Made by a program: the position numbers and the translations under genes. Positions 19,224 to 29,834 of a stretch of 64,000 nt of DNA are shown in pieces (position 1 is the stretch's first letter; the number at the start of each line of letters is the position of its first letter). The DNA is from Candidatus Methanosphaera massiliense (GTDB taxonomy: Archaea > Methanobacteriota > Methanobacteria > Methanobacteriales > Methanobacteriaceae): NCBI RefSeq assembly GCF_028890305.1, contig NZ_JARBXM010000001.1, forward strand, positions 498,501-562,500. The letters are read 5' to 3'. The notes beneath the pieces are model-generated. The model ran no database searches, was not told the DNA's origin, and saw only the letters and a program-made list of their open reading frames with translations.

Positions 19224-22200
19224 ATGGAAAATATGTATATTCAACAAAGTAATAGGATGGAAAAAATGTTTAATAATAAGACAAAATTTTTTCTTATATG
19301 TTCCTTATTATTAATAACACTAGTTGGAATATCAGCAATATCAGCTGCTGATACAGATAATACAACAAGTGATACATCACAAAGCAGTATAAGTGATACA
19401 TCACCTGTATTATCCGACCAGCCAGCAACAATTAATAATGTTGATCATAATAAGATAAAAGAAAAACAATCTGTTCAAACAACACAGAAATCAGTGAAAA
19501 AAACCCATAAATCACTGAAACAGGAGGGTACATCTGGAAATTTCGCTGAACTAAATAGCACAGTGAATACAGCAACTGAAGATGTAACCTTAGCTAAAGA
19601 TTATCAGAAAAATAATGATGAACAGCCTGTAATAATAGATAAAACCGTTACAATTGATGGTAAAGGTCATACTATAACCTCAAATAATGGTTCATTTACT
19701 ATTACAAAAGGTAATACAGTTACATTTAAAAACATAATTTTCACAGGTAATTTATATAAAAACTCTGTTATAACTGCTGAAGGTAATGTAACCTTTGATA
19801 ATGTAACATTTATTAATAATACTGTCTCAGGTTATGTTGGAGCTGCATTAGAAACTTCTTCAGATACAGTTATTATTATGAAAAATGTAACCGGAATAAA
19901 AAACGATGGAGTATATGGTTCATTTAACTTTGGAAGATCACAGGTCACAGTTATTGACTCATCATTCTATAATAGTAGTACTAATAACGGAGTACTTACA
20001 TCCAGTAATCGTCAAGTTAGTATAACTGTAATTAACTCAACCTTCGAAAACAATATCGCTGTAAATTATGGTGGTGGAATTAATTCAAGAGGAAAAATCT
20101 ACATATATACTTCTACATTCATAAACAATACATCAAACTCCAAAGGTGGAGCTGTAGCAGGAAGAGGATCCTATCTAGAAATACAAAACTCTAAATTCAT
20201 TTCAAACAGAGTTACTGGAACCGGTTCTTCAAAACAAGGTGGAGCAATATATATAGATTGTGACGCATTACTAGCAAATAATACTATGTCAAAAAACACT
20301 GCATACAATGGTTCAGCAATCTTCCAAAGATCAAGTGATTTATCAAGTGTAAATGTTACTGTTAATAATATTACTGTAGTTGAAGGAGCAAACTTTGATT
20401 TGACTGTTTTCGTAACAGATGACATGAATAACTCAATCTCAGGTTGCGATGTAACTATAACATTTGACAATACAAACTACACCGTGGATGTAGTGGAGGG
20501 AATTGCCACACTTCCAGTTACTAATGATCTTAATGCAGGAAATTATACTGTAACAGCAGTATATAATAATGCAGTAATAGAAAATCAAACAGTTGTTCCT
20601 GGTGTAGTAACAATAATTGAATCACCAGAATTAAGATATAAAACTGTACAGAACCAAATAAATAATATTACAGCTGGTTCAACCATAACATTACCCGACA
20701 ATATAAAAAGAAGACAAGCAGAAGATAACATAACAGTTAATAAAACCGTTACAATAGATGGAAATGGAAATAAAATAAACGCAAATCAAGGCCATATATT
20801 CATTGTAAATAACGGTGCAACATTAACTCTTAAAAATATGATTATCTATAATGCAAATGGCATAGAAGGCGCTATAGCAAATATAACAAAGGGTAAATTA
20901 ATTCTTGAAAATGTAACAATAGCTAATAACACTGTAAAAAATAGTGGATTAAATACAGCAGGAAATCTTATACTACTAGCTGAGGATTCTACTTTAACTA
21001 TAAATAACAGTGCAATTTACAATAACACTGCAGCTATCATAAAAGCAGATGGAAATACTACTATAAATAATACAAGAATATACAATAACACCGTACCTAA
21101 TGATAGTAACAGTCAGGGATGGATAAACTTAGGTGGAAAATTATCCATATACAATTCAGTAATCAGTAATAATACTGGAAGATTAGCTGGTATTTATGGA
21201 TTAACACAGAAATATCCTATGATTGTAGATAATTCAAGCTTCATTAACAATAAAGCAACAATAGGTAATGGTGGAGCAATACAAACACATGAAGATACTA
21301 CTATAACTAACAGTACATTCATAGGAAACAAAGTAACTAATACTATAGGAAGAGATGGTGGAGCCATAATGAATTATGGTGGATTTTTAACCATTATACA
21401 ATCAACATTCATAAACAACACCGCAACAGGTGAAGGATCTATAGTTGATAATTATTATGGTGGCGGATTTAATATAACCAATTCAGTATTAATACCATCA
21501 GGAACACGGTCTGCATTATACAATGAAGATGAAACAGGAAGCGCAGTTACAGCTAACAATAACTGGTGGGGAACAAACACAAAACCTACAAGCTACATAA
21601 AATCAGGCCAATATTATGATGATTACGAAGAGGATTATTTAGACTGCAACCCAATTGTAGTAAATAATTGGGTAATAATGAATTCAACAATAACCCCTGA
21701 TTCAAACATAAGCTACCTTAACAATATAACAATAAAAACAGTATTTAACAAGGTAACTGATGCAACAGGAGCGATATCAACACTTGAAGGTGGATTACCA
21801 GAAGGATTAACTGTAACATACACCTCTGACAGAGATGAATTCTCTTCACCAACAACCACAGTTGAAAATCTAGAAACAACAAACAACTACACATTATACC
21901 AAAGCACATACCTAATCAAGGTTACACAGGCAAATCAGACAATTACCTTAACAGGTAATGTAACAATGCCAGAACCTAAAAAAATAATACTCACGGATGA
22001 TACATACGACCAATACTTTGACAGCGAAGGAAAACTAATACTAAGCATGGTACCACCAAACTCTGAATTACAATTCTCAGGAACATTCAAAAACAGAAAC
22101 ATGACAATAAGTCTTCCAATAAACATGACAACAGCAACCGACCAGGCAATACTTAATAATTGTACAATCACATTAACCTCAGAAGGACAGCACACAAACA

Positions 22201-25064
22201 TAACAAACATAATAATGAATAACAGCAATTATTCCACAGAATTAATCTACATTGACAACACAACAGATATATTAATCAAAAACTGTACACTCACACAATT
22301 TAACAATAACGGCGGAACAACCGCAATAAACCTAACAAACGCAAACAACATAAAAATCATATCAAACAATATAAACGTGACAGGACCATCTGATAACATA
22401 TACTATGATGATAACTACGTAGGCCACACTATAACAACATCAATAACAGGATACAACTCATCCAACAACACTATAGAAAATAACATAATAGTAACAAATG
22501 TTACTGGTGAATCTGAATCCTTTGGAACAATAACAGGAATTTCATTCATAGGAGACCCAATGAACTTCGACGAAGACATAGAAAGTAACTATAACACTAT
22601 TAACAATAACACAATAATAACAGTTTCTAAAGCATATGGATACGGTGTATCCTTCAATGGTAAAGTAAACAATAACAATATAACCAACAACATAATAAGA
22701 ACAACTAGTGACCAGTACGCAAACGGTGTTCAACTAACAGGACCAGCATCATACAACACAATATCAAACAATGATATAAATGTACAAGCTGATGATGTAA
22801 CATATGGATTATATATTTCAACTAACACCATGGGTGCAGTCACATACAACACAATCACATACAACAACATAACAGGTAACTCAAGCTCCGTATATCTCAT
22901 GGAAATTTGGAGCATAAATTATAACAACATATCCTATAACAAACTTAGCGGAAGCAACAACTACGTATTAGGTATAGGAGGATATCGTTCCCGTTATAAC
23001 AATATAACATATAACAATATCACAGTTACAGGTGACATGAAAAATAGTCCTGTAGAAAATGATAATATACAAGTAGAAAACTCAGGAATTAAATTAATAG
23101 GCAGTTCAAACAGTAACACTATTCAATTTAACAATATAAATGTTACAACTCCTGATAACAGTACAAACACTATAAACTTAACCGGAAGTTATTCTAACAC
23201 TGTAACAAACAACACATTATACTCAACATTAAACATAGGTTCAGGTTCTGTATTAACCGAAAGTTACAACACAGTAGAAAACAACACCCCTTCAAATGAA
23301 GTTACATTAACATCTGAAAATGTTAAAACAACAGCATTAAAACCAGGAGTTATAGTAGTAACAGTGACAGATTCACTTGGAAATCCAGTGAACATAGGTA
23401 CTGTAACCTTCACAATGGGAAACGAAACTGTAACAGCAGATGTTGTAAATAGTACAGCAAAAGCAAACTTTACAAATGCTATTGGTACATACACAGTAAA
23501 TATAAAATATAATGGTAACACTGTCTTCAATGAAAATGAAACTAATGTAACATTAACCATTGAAAAAGTAGATACAACAGTTGATTTAACTGGAAACTTA
23601 TCATTATATCAAAATAATACAATAACTGTAACACTAAAAGATGCTGATGGTAACTCAATTAACTCTGGCAGAGTATTTGTTACAATAGGCGATGTTACAC
23701 GTGTAGTAACCATTACTGATGGTGTAGGAACATTCACATATCAACCTACAAGCATGGATGACATTACATTCACAACAGTATATGAAGGAAATGAAATATA
23801 CAACAACGCATCAAACACAAACACAATTAGTGTAACAGATGACAGATATTCCTCAAACATTAAATTAAATTACAATAACTATGTAATGCTTGTAAACAAT
23901 AACTTAAATATCAATGGAGTATTCAAAGTAAATAATGCTAAGACTAATATTAATGGATTAGTTGTAACAGTTGATGGTGAATCCATTAGTTTAATAAACA
24001 TTAAAAACAATGGCAAATTCACATATGTTTACACTCCAACCACTCCAGGTACACATACCATAATGATTAGTTACGCTGGAAATGAAACATGCAAACCATC
24101 AAACGCAACATTAACCATTAAAACAATGGCATTAGTAACAATAAACAGCAACATACCAAGAACAGTGATAATTAATAATACCACCGACTTAACAGCAAAT
24201 ATCACAGATGAACAAGGAAATCCTATAACTGGAACAATCACAATGAAAGTAAATAATAGAGTTATTAACTCATTAAGTGATGTTTCATCCATTAATACAA
24301 AATATGTATTTGACACATTAGGTGATAAAGTAATAACAATCACATACACTGATCCTAATGGAATATATGCTGATAATACTAAAATGGTAGTTCTCACAGT
24401 CGAACCAATACCTGTAACAATGAAGACAACACCAATAAATGGAGTTGTTAGAGAAGAATTACCAGTTACAGTTACAGTAGTTGATGCAGAAGATAATAAT
24501 GTCAATGACGGAATAGTTAAATTTGTCACAGACAATGGCACAGTACTAGGCTATGCACAGGTAGATAAAGGATTAGCAACAGTAAAAATTACACCAGATG
24601 CATCCTTGAATACTAAAGTAGAAGCAAAATACCTTGGAACAGACACATATAACATAGCAAAAGCAACAACAACATTAGTAGTAAGTAACGAAAAAACAAC
24701 TACCACAACCACATCTAACACAACAAAAACATTAAAAACAACACAGGATAACAAGAAAACTGCAACAGTTACAGTAAACAAAGTTAGTGTTAAAGCTGGC
24801 CAAAAAACAAAATTCACAGCACTCATAAAATCAAATGATGGAAAAACTGTTAACAGCGGAAATGTAGTATTTAAAATAAATGGTGTAACCCTAAAAGATA
24901 ATGCAGGAAAAGTAATATCTGCAAAAGTAGTTAATGGTAAAGCAACTGTTAACTATAAAATCCCAGCTTCTATAAAAGCAAGGAATTATGTACTTACCTG
25001 TATCTATAATGAAAACTTCTATGGAAAAACATCAGATAATGCTACATTAACTGTTAAAAAATAG
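19224..25064 (+). CDS. Adhesin-like protein with beta-helix and Ig-like repeats
   Basis: A 1946-residue secreted protein. Signal peptide in the first 45 residues (KFFLICSLLLITLVG then ISAADT). Two right-handed parallel beta-helix blocks (about 60-370 and 470-770, with repeated NNTxxNNG turns and the NNWWGTN closing motif near 775) are separated by an Ig-like domain (376-460). A NosD-like third helix follows (about 905-1350), then several bacterial-Ig-like domains (about 1355-1820), a Thr/Lys linker near 1825 and a last Ig-like domain. There is no C-terminal transmembrane anchor. Such proteins are abundant in gut Methanobacteriales and are thought to mediate adhesion. The start could also be the ATG at 19257. 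Confidence 0.88.
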   Translation: MENMYIQQSNRMEKMFNNKTKFFLICSLLLITLVGISAISAADTDNTTSDTSQSSISDTSPVLSDQPATINNVDHNKIKEKQSVQTTQKSVKKTHKSLKQEGTSGNFAELNSTVNTATEDVTLAKDYQKNNDEQPVIIDKTVTIDGKGHTITSNNGSFTITKGNTVTFKNIIFTGNLYKNSVITAEGNVTFDNVTFINNTVSGYVGAALETSSDTVIIMKNVTGIKNDGVYGSFNFGRSQVTVIDSSFYNSSTNNGVLTSSNRQVSITVINSTFENNIAVNYGGGINSRGKIYIYTSTFINNTSNSKGGAVAGRGSYLEIQNSKFISNRVTGTGSSKQGGAIYIDCDALLANNTMSKNTAYNGSAIFQRSSDLSSVNVTVNNITVVEGANFDLTVFVTDDMNNSISGCDVTITFDNTNYTVDVVEGIATLPVTNDLNAGNYTVTAVYNNAVIENQTVVPGVVTIIESPELRYKTVQNQINNITAGSTITLPDNIKRRQAEDNITVNKTVTIDGNGNKINANQGHIFIVNNGATLTLKNMIIYNANGIEGAIANITKGKLILENVTIANNTVKNSGLNTAGNLILLAEDSTLTINNSAIYNNTAAIIKADGNTTINNTRIYNNTVPNDSNSQGWINLGGKLSIYNSVISNNTGRLAGIYGLTQKYPMIVDNSSFINNKATIGNGGAIQTHEDTTITNSTFIGNKVTNTIGRDGGAIMNYGGFLTIIQSTFINNTATGEGSIVDNYYGGGFNITNSVLIPSGTRSALYNEDETGSAVTANNNWWGTNTKPTSYIKSGQYYDDYEEDYLDCNPIVVNNWVIMNSTITPDSNISYLNNITIKTVFNKVTDATGAISTLEGGLPEGLTVTYTSDRDEFSSPTTTVENLETTNNYTLYQSTYLIKVTQANQTITLTGNVTMPEPKKIILTDDTYDQYFDSEGKLILSMVPPNSELQFSGTFKNRNMTISLPINMTTATDQAILNNCTITLTSEGQHTNITNIIMNNSNYSTELIYIDNTTDILIKNCTLTQFNNNGGTTAINLTNANNIKIISNNINVTGPSDNIYYDDNYVGHTITTSITGYNSSNNTIENNIIVTNVTGESESFGTITGISFIGDPMNFDEDIESNYNTINNNTIITVSKAYGYGVSFNGKVNNNNITNNIIRTTSDQYANGVQLTGPASYNTISNNDINVQADDVTYGLYISTNTMGAVTYNTITYNNITGNSSSVYLMEIWSINYNNISYNKLSGSNNYVLGIGGYRSRYNNITYNNITVTGDMKNSPVENDNIQVENSGIKLIGSSNSNTIQFNNINVTTPDNSTNTINLTGSYSNTVTNNTLYSTLNIGSGSVLTESYNTVENNTPSNEVTLTSENVKTTALKPGVIVVTVTDSLGNPVNIGTVTFTMGNETVTADVVNSTAKANFTNAIGTYTVNIKYNGNTVFNENETNVTLTIEKVDTTVDLTGNLSLYQNNTITVTLKDADGNSINSGRVFVTIGDVTRVVTITDGVGTFTYQPTSMDDITFTTVYEGNEIYNNASNTNTISVTDDRYSSNIKLNYNNYVMLVNNNLNINGVFKVNNAKTNINGLVVTVDGESISLINIKNNGKFTYVYTPTTPGTHTIMISYAGNETCKPSNATLTIKTMALVTINSNIPRTVIINNTTDLTANITDEQGNPITGTITMKVNNRVINSLSDVSSINTKYVFDTLGDKVITITYTDPNGIYADNTKMVVLTVEPIPVTMKTTPINGVVREELPVTVTVVDAEDNNVNDGIVKFVTDNGTVLGYAQVDKGLATVKITPDASLNTKVEAKYLGTDTYNIAKATTTLVVSNEKTTTTTTSNTTKTLKTTQDNKKTATVTVNKVSVKAGQKTKFTALIKSNDGKTVNSGNVVFKINGVTLKDNAGKVISAKVVNGKATVNYKIPASIKARNYVLTCIYNENFYGKTSDNATLTVKK

Positions 25065-25079
25065 ATAATATTATGTTTT

Positions 25080-25122
25080 GTAGTTGGAAACATTTGATTT
25101 CCACTACACTACTTATTTTTTT
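25080..25122 (+). terminator. Hairpin terminator after the adhesin-like gene
   Basis: GTAGTTGGAAA at 25080-25090 pairs with TTTCCACTAC at 25098-25107 with one bulged T, followed by a T-rich tract to 25122. Confidence 0.6.
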
Positions 25123-25238
25123 AATGAATTTCCCTTTTTTTAATAATAAAAATTTATATTCTTGTTTTAATTAATTTAGATTTTAAAAAATAGAAAATAT
25201 TAGGGTGGTGATGTATAATTTATTTTAGTTATTATTAT

Positions 25239-25874
25239 TTACAGTCTTGAAGCTAGCATTACTGCTAAAGATATTTGTTCTGTTACTGCAGATATTGCAT
25301 ATGGTCCGTGTCCTGGGAATATCTGTACTGCATCAAGGTCTGCTATTTTTAGTATTGATTCTCTCATCTGTGCTCTATCACCTGTTGGAAGGTCTGTTCT
25401 TCCAAAGTTTCCGCCTGAGAATAATGTATCTCCACTTATTAAGCTTTTTCCATTAAATAAGGATATTCCACCACGTGTATGTCCTGGTGTGTGTAGTACT
25501 TCATAGTCTCCTAGTTTATCTTTCTCATTTAATGGTTTCATATCTAAATCTGGTACTTCCATGTCAAATGATGTTGCTACTGTTGCATTTTCATCTTTTT
25601 CTTCTACTGTCTGTATATCTAAGGGATGCATGTATATATCATATCCATAGTTATCCTGGAAGTACTTGTCAGCTCCCATATGATCAAAGTGACAATGAGT
25701 ATTTACTATTTTATTTATATCATCCATTGACTTTCCTGCTTCTTTTATGGATTCAATTACATAATCAGTGTATTGTCCAGACCCTGGGTCTATCATCATG
25801 TCATCAATTATATAACAGTTTGAATCTCTTTCTTTTCCTAGTATTATTATTATATCATCTACTTTTTCCATCAT
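25239..25874 (-). CDS. Metallo-beta-lactamase fold hydrolase
   Basis: About 211 residues from the ATG at 25874, which has AAGGGAT ahead of it; the TTG 12 bases earlier is less likely. Metal ligands of the glyoxalase II-like class: THCHFDHMG near 58, HTPGHTRGG near 130, SGDTLFSGG near 150 and FPGHGP near 187. Family members cleave thioesters or other esters, or serve as persulfide dioxygenases; substrate here unknown. It stands convergent to the adhesin-like gene. Confidence 0.88.
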   Translation of the reverse strand: MMEKVDDIIIILGKERDSNCYIIDDMMIDPGSGQYTDYVIESIKEAGKSMDDINKIVNTHCHFDHMGADKYFQDNYGYDIYMHPLDIQTVEEKDENATVATSFDMEVPDLDMKPLNEKDKLGDYEVLHTPGHTRGGISLFNGKSLISGDTLFSGGNFGRTDLPTGDRAQMRESILKIADLDAVQIFPGHGPYAISAVTEQISLAVMLASRL

Positions 25875-25911
25875 ATATCCCTTCAAAAATATTTTTTTAT
25901 TAAAATAAACG

Positions 25912-26523
25912 CTAGTCTAATTTACATTTTAAACCATAACATCCATAAGTTTTTCCGAATATTCTATGATAATTTTTACTACTTTTCTTAAATCCTAGCT
26001 TTGCATAGAAATCAAGTAGGTATGGCTTAGTATACTCTACATCAAGTAGTATTTGTTTACAGTTTGATTGTCTTGCTAGTTGTTTACATTTTTCAACTAG
26101 TTTACTTCCGTTTCCATTTTTCCTGTACTCTGGATTTACATATAGATTTCCAAGATAGTAGTCATTATCCCGTATATGTGATGCAAATAGCCTACTATTA
26201 ACTGAATATTGTAATATCAAAGGTAAACTAGTACATGATGTATCACGCATTGCCTTTATTGTTTGTTCTACAGATATATCTGAACCTCTAAATGATACAG
26301 CTACTCCTTCAATAATATCAGGATTTTCATCATATATTACGGTGATATAGTCTCGGTGATATGGGTTTGAATAATTACTTGTTATTAACCTTTCTATTCC
26401 TGTAATTGCTCTTATCTTATCATTGAAGAATAGTGGATTAAATAGAAATGTGTCTGTTGAGTAAATCCATGCAGCTATTGTTTCTATATCGTCATTTTCA
26501 TTTAATTTTCTAAAGTTTGTCAT
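25912..26523 (-). CDS. GNAT family N-acetyltransferase
   Basis: A GNAT protein of about 204 residues. The acetyl-CoA binding region is YLGNLYVNPEYRKNGNGSKL, with the R/Q-x-x-G-x-G/A motif present as RKNGNG, followed by YAKLGFKK, the usual C-terminal beta-bulge. The N-terminal half (about 1-110) is less conserved and probably binds the substrate, which is not identified. I prefer the ATG at 26523; a GTG at 26538 is possible. Confidence 0.82.
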   Translation of the reverse strand: MTNFRKLNENDDIETIAAWIYSTDTFLFNPLFFNDKIRAITGIERLITSNYSNPYHRDYITVIYDENPDIIEGVAVSFRGSDISVEQTIKAMRDTSCTSLPLILQYSVNSRLFASHIRDNDYYLGNLYVNPEYRKNGNGSKLVEKCKQLARQSNCKQILLDVEYTKPYLLDFYAKLGFKKSSKNYHRIFGKTYGCYGLKCKLD

Positions 26524-26590
26524 GGTAATCGCTCTCACATTGACTTAAAAAAAAGAATAAGTAGTTTTAGTAATTATAGATAGTAGTAAT

Positions 26591-27058
26591 TTATAATTTT
26601 ACTTGCTCATATACTATGTCAATTGCTTTTGGTATTGCATCTTTTACACTATCAGATAATCCTACTTCTACAAATGGTGATGATACTTTTTCTGGTTGAC
26701 ATGCTATGATTACAATCTCTACTTCATCTAAATCATCTAAAGGATCTGCTACTGATAATGAATGTGGATCCTGATATTTTCCTTCAGGTACATCATCTTT
26801 TGATAGAATTTTTACATCCCCTGGTTTTCCACCAAAGTCTGATATATCTAATATGATAATTTTTTTCCACATAGGATTTGGTAGAGAGAATACATAGTAT
26901 GGCGCACTTGTTCCCCCATCTATAGTAATTACATTATCTGGTAATGGTCTTTCATCTAAATGTTCTTCTAATTCTTTTATTGCTGTAGGTCCAAATCCAT
27001 CGTCCTTGAATAGAACGTTTCCACATCCTACAACTAATACTTCTGCATCGTATGTCAA
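26591..27058 (-). CDS. frhD: Coenzyme F420-reducing hydrogenase maturation protease
   Basis: A 155-residue endopeptidase of the HycI/HyaD family that clips the C-terminus of the hydrogenase large subunit after nickel insertion. VVGCGNVLFKDDGFGP near residues 9-24 is characteristic of FrhD, with the first nickel-sensing Asp/Glu; LDISDFGG carries the second Asp and DPHSLS the His. The start is TTG, with GGAG about 9 bases upstream. In many methanogens it sits in the frhADGB operon; here it stands alone. Confidence 0.9.
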   Translation of the reverse strand: MTYDAEVLVVGCGNVLFKDDGFGPTAIKELEEHLDERPLPDNVITIDGGTSAPYYVFSLPNPMWKKIIILDISDFGGKPGDVKILSKDDVPEGKYQDPHSLSVADPLDDLDEVEIVIIACQPEKVSSPFVEVGLSDSVKDAIPKAIDIVYEQVKL

Positions 27059-27157
27059 ATTAATTTTCTCCAGTAATAATTTTATTTATTTTATTTTATC
27101 TTTTTGTTATATTATTTATATCTATACTCTTTATTATTTGATAGTTTGTATTAAATA

Positions 27158-27556
27158 CTAATACATGATATCAGGTACATAACAAGTTATCCTCTTTCTT
27201 TCTTCTTCTTTATTTAACGGTTCATTAAGTAACCTGTTATACCAGGACAATTCAATTTTATTAGTAACCGAATTCATATAAAATGCATATCCCTCATTTT
27301 CATCCTTCATGAATAATATCCATCTATCTGTACCATGCATAGTTTTATATATTTTAGTATAAAACCTATGTCTATCCTCATCACAACTAAAATACATGTA
27401 AACACCATGTACCACTTTTGAGGTCATAGGCTCTAAATCTCCTACATCACTCACATAATGCTCTAATAAATTCATAACCTGCAGAAAAGATAAATGAGAA
27501 TAAAACTTGTTATTTATAGAAATATCTAATAAAACATCATCTTCCTTAATTATCAT
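27158..27556 (-). CDS. Hypothetical protein
   Basis: Unrecognised soluble protein of about 132 residues, without signal peptide or membrane segment. It contains several aromatic residues (RHRFYTKIYKTMHGTDRWILFMK) and ends in CYVPDIMY. The start is set at the ATG at 27556; a TTG two codons earlier is possible. It lies between frhD and dnaJ on the same strand but with gaps of about 100 and 150 bases, so it is likely transcribed on its own. Confidence 0.6.
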   Translation of the reverse strand: MIIKEDDVLLDISINNKFYSHLSFLQVMNLLEHYVSDVGDLEPMTSKVVHGVYMYFSCDEDRHRFYTKIYKTMHGTDRWILFMKDENEGYAFYMNSVTNKIELSWYNRLLNEPLNKEEERKRITCYVPDIMY

Positions 27557-27702
27557 ATCCAATCAATCCCCACGGATAATTTATAGATATTAATGTATTA
27601 TATAAGAAAATGCAATTAAATATAATGCTTAAAAAAAATAGAATTTATAAAAAAAAATTTTAGGAAAAGAAAAAGTGTGGAGGTTAATAAATTAATACAT
27701 GT

Positions 27703-28848
27703 TTAATTATTTAATGTTTCTCTAACCTTATCAAAGAATCCTTGTTTAACGTGAGATATCTCCTCACCACTCACATCAGCAAAGTCTTTGAGAATATCTT
27801 TCTGTTTATCAGATAATTTCTTAGGAACTACAACATGAACTTTAACGTAGAGATTACCTTTACCAGACCAGTTAATATCCTTTATACCTTCACCTTTAAT
27901 TTTAAAGGTGCTTTCGCTCTGAGTTCCTGCTGGTATTTTAAGTGAAACTTCACCATCAATTGTTGGAACATCTACTTTGTCACCAAGACATGCTTGAACA
28001 TAACTTATTGGTAACTCATAGTAAAGGTTGCGGCCATCACGTTTGAATAAGTCGTGTTTTTTAACTTTGATGGTTACATATAAATCTCCTGATGGAGCTC
28101 CTTTTATACCATCGTCACCTTCACCTGCAACGCGTAGTCTTGTACCGGTTTCTACTCCTGCAGGGATGTTGATTGATAGTTTATTAGTAGTTTGTTTAAG
28201 TCCTGTACCATGACATTCAGTACATGGATGTTCTATTATCTGACCTTCACCCTTACACTGTGGACATGGGGATACTGTTGCAAACTGTCCTAGAGGTGTA
28301 TTTTGAACCTGTCTTACTTGTCCGGTACCATTACAATTAGAACAAGTATTTACTGATGAACCTGGCTCAGCACGTGATCCATTACATTTAGGACATGTCT
28401 TTTTATGAGTAACATTTATATCCTTAGATACTCCTGTTGCTACTTCTTCAAGTGTTAATTCAACAGTTTGTCCTATATCAGCACCTCTGCCGGACTGTGT
28501 ATTTGATCCGCCGCCGAATCCGAATAAATCAAAAATACTTCCGAATCCACCATTAGACCCTCCGAAACCACTGAATATATCTTCAAAGTTTATGTTGTTG
28601 AATATATCTTCCTGTGTGAATCCATCCATTCCAGCATGACCATATTTATCATATCTAGCTCTTTTTTCATCATCAGATAAAACACCATAAGCCTCACTTA
28701 GCTCTTTAAATTTATCCTCTGCACCTTCCTCTTTGTTAACATCAGGATGGTATTTCATTGCTAATTTACGGTACGCTTTTTTAATAGTTTTTTTATCTGC
28801 ATTACGGTCTACACCTAATACATCATAGTAATCTCTCTTTTCTGCCAT
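27703..28848 (-). CDS. dnaJ: Chaperone DnaJ
   Basis: A complete type I Hsp40 of 381 residues. J domain (4-69) with the HPD motif in KYHPDVN, a Gly/Phe-rich linker (about 75-125), four CxxCxGxG zinc repeats ([32 protein letters not shown]; about 150-220), then the C-terminal client-binding domain. It stimulates DnaK ATPase. GAGGTG precedes the ATG. It is separated from the J-protein gene by 384 bases containing inverted repeats, so it probably has its own promoter. Confidence 0.97.
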   Translation of the reverse strand: MAEKRDYYDVLGVDRNADKKTIKKAYRKLAMKYHPDVNKEEGAEDKFKELSEAYGVLSDDEKRARYDKYGHAGMDGFTQEDIFNNINFEDIFSGFGGSNGGFGSIFDLFGFGGGSNTQSGRGADIGQTVELTLEEVATGVSKDINVTHKKTCPKCNGSRAEPGSSVNTCSNCNGTGQVRQVQNTPLGQFATVSPCPQCKGEGQIIEHPCTECHGTGLKQTTNKLSINIPAGVETGTRLRVAGEGDDGIKGAPSGDLYVTIKVKKHDLFKRDGRNLYYELPISYVQACLGDKVDVPTIDGEVSLKIPAGTQSESTFKIKGEGIKDINWSGKGNLYVKVHVVVPKKLSDKQKDILKDFADVSGEEISHVKQGFFDKVRETLNN

Positions 28849-29232
28849 GAATATACACCTCTCTTTTCCTTTTCTTTGTAATGAATAATTATTTAATGAT
28901 AATTATGTTTTTGAGTTTATTATATAAAAAAAATAGTATGGGAATTATGATTAATACTCATATGCCCATACCTACAATTATTATTTCCCTTTTCCTACTT
29001 CCGATTATGGGGAAATGTATTTTTAGTTATTTTTTTCCATAACTTTCCAATTTTCCCTTATCACATGTTTTTATAGCTATTTAATTTATATGAATGTGGA
29101 AAAGTTATGTACTAATACATTAAATTGGAGTTTACTTTACCACTTGGGATATATTTATATTTTATATACTGATTTGTATTCTCTAATGAATCCAAAACAT
29201 TATTTATTCTAAACTATACTAATACAATACTT
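28849..29232. promoter_or_regulatory. dnaJ upstream region with three inverted repeats
   Basis: 384 bases without a coding frame. Three successive inverted repeats are visible: GTATGGG/CCCATAC (28936-28971), ATTTCCC/GGGGAAAT (28983-29016) and CATAACTTTCCA/TGGAAAAGTTATG (29038-29109, one extra base). They may be regulatory or part of a structured leader for dnaJ on the minus strand. Nothing here resembles a known RNA family to me. Confidence 0.4.
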
Positions 29233-29664
29233 CTAGAATGGTCCTCTGTGTCTACGGCCATGTCTATTTCTGAAAGATCGTAATGGATGATTTTTCATTC
29301 TTGATAGCTTGTTTTTCCTACGTGCTCCTAGTCCAACATCTATAAGATTAGATACTAAATTATAATTCCTTTCTAAATCAGCTATGTATTTCACACCATT
29401 AAATATAGTATCAGGATGGATTCTTCTAGTTGCATTTTGGAATTTGATGACTCTATGATAATAATCATACTCTCTTCTTTTTGTAGAATCAGATAATACT
29501 GAATAAGCCTCGGTTATTTGCTTAAAATATTCCTCTGATTTTTTTGATGAGTTTATGTCTGGATGGTATTGTTTAGCTAGTTTACGATATGCTTTTTTAA
29601 TAGTTTTTTCATCTGCATTAGGTTTTACTCCTAATATCCTGTAATAATCCTTTCCATAATCCAT
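29233..29664 (-). CDS. Short J-domain protein
   Basis: 143 residues. A full J domain (5-70) with HPD in KQYHPDINS, but no Gly/Phe linker, no zinc repeats and no client-binding domain. The C-terminal half is very basic ([12 protein letters not shown] then [11 protein letters not shown]), which could bind nucleic acid. It would act as a specialised DnaK partner. AGGTG precedes the ATG. It lies between dnaK and dnaJ in the heat-shock cluster. Confidence 0.88.
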   Translation of the reverse strand: MDYGKDYYRILGVKPNADEKTIKKAYRKLAKQYHPDINSSKKSEEYFKQITEAYSVLSDSTKRREYDYYHRVIKFQNATRRIHPDTIFNGVKYIADLERNYNLVSNLIDVGLGARRKNKLSRMKNHPLRSFRNRHGRRHRGPF

Positions 29665-29834
29665 AACTACACCTTATTTGATTGATTGTTTTCTTCACTT
29701 TTAGTTATATAATCTATTTAATGATTATTATATAAAAAAGGATTATGTTAAGAAATTAGTAATACTAATTCCTAATGCATATCATGTCTGTTCGCCTTTT
29801 TAATAGGATGATTTACGATTTATTATTAACTTGT

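Noticed and set aside
24071-24541. Hydrophobic 156-codon minus-strand frame inside the adhesin-like gene
   Set aside because: Val/Thr-rich translation is the reverse of Asn/Thr-rich repeats; no start signal.
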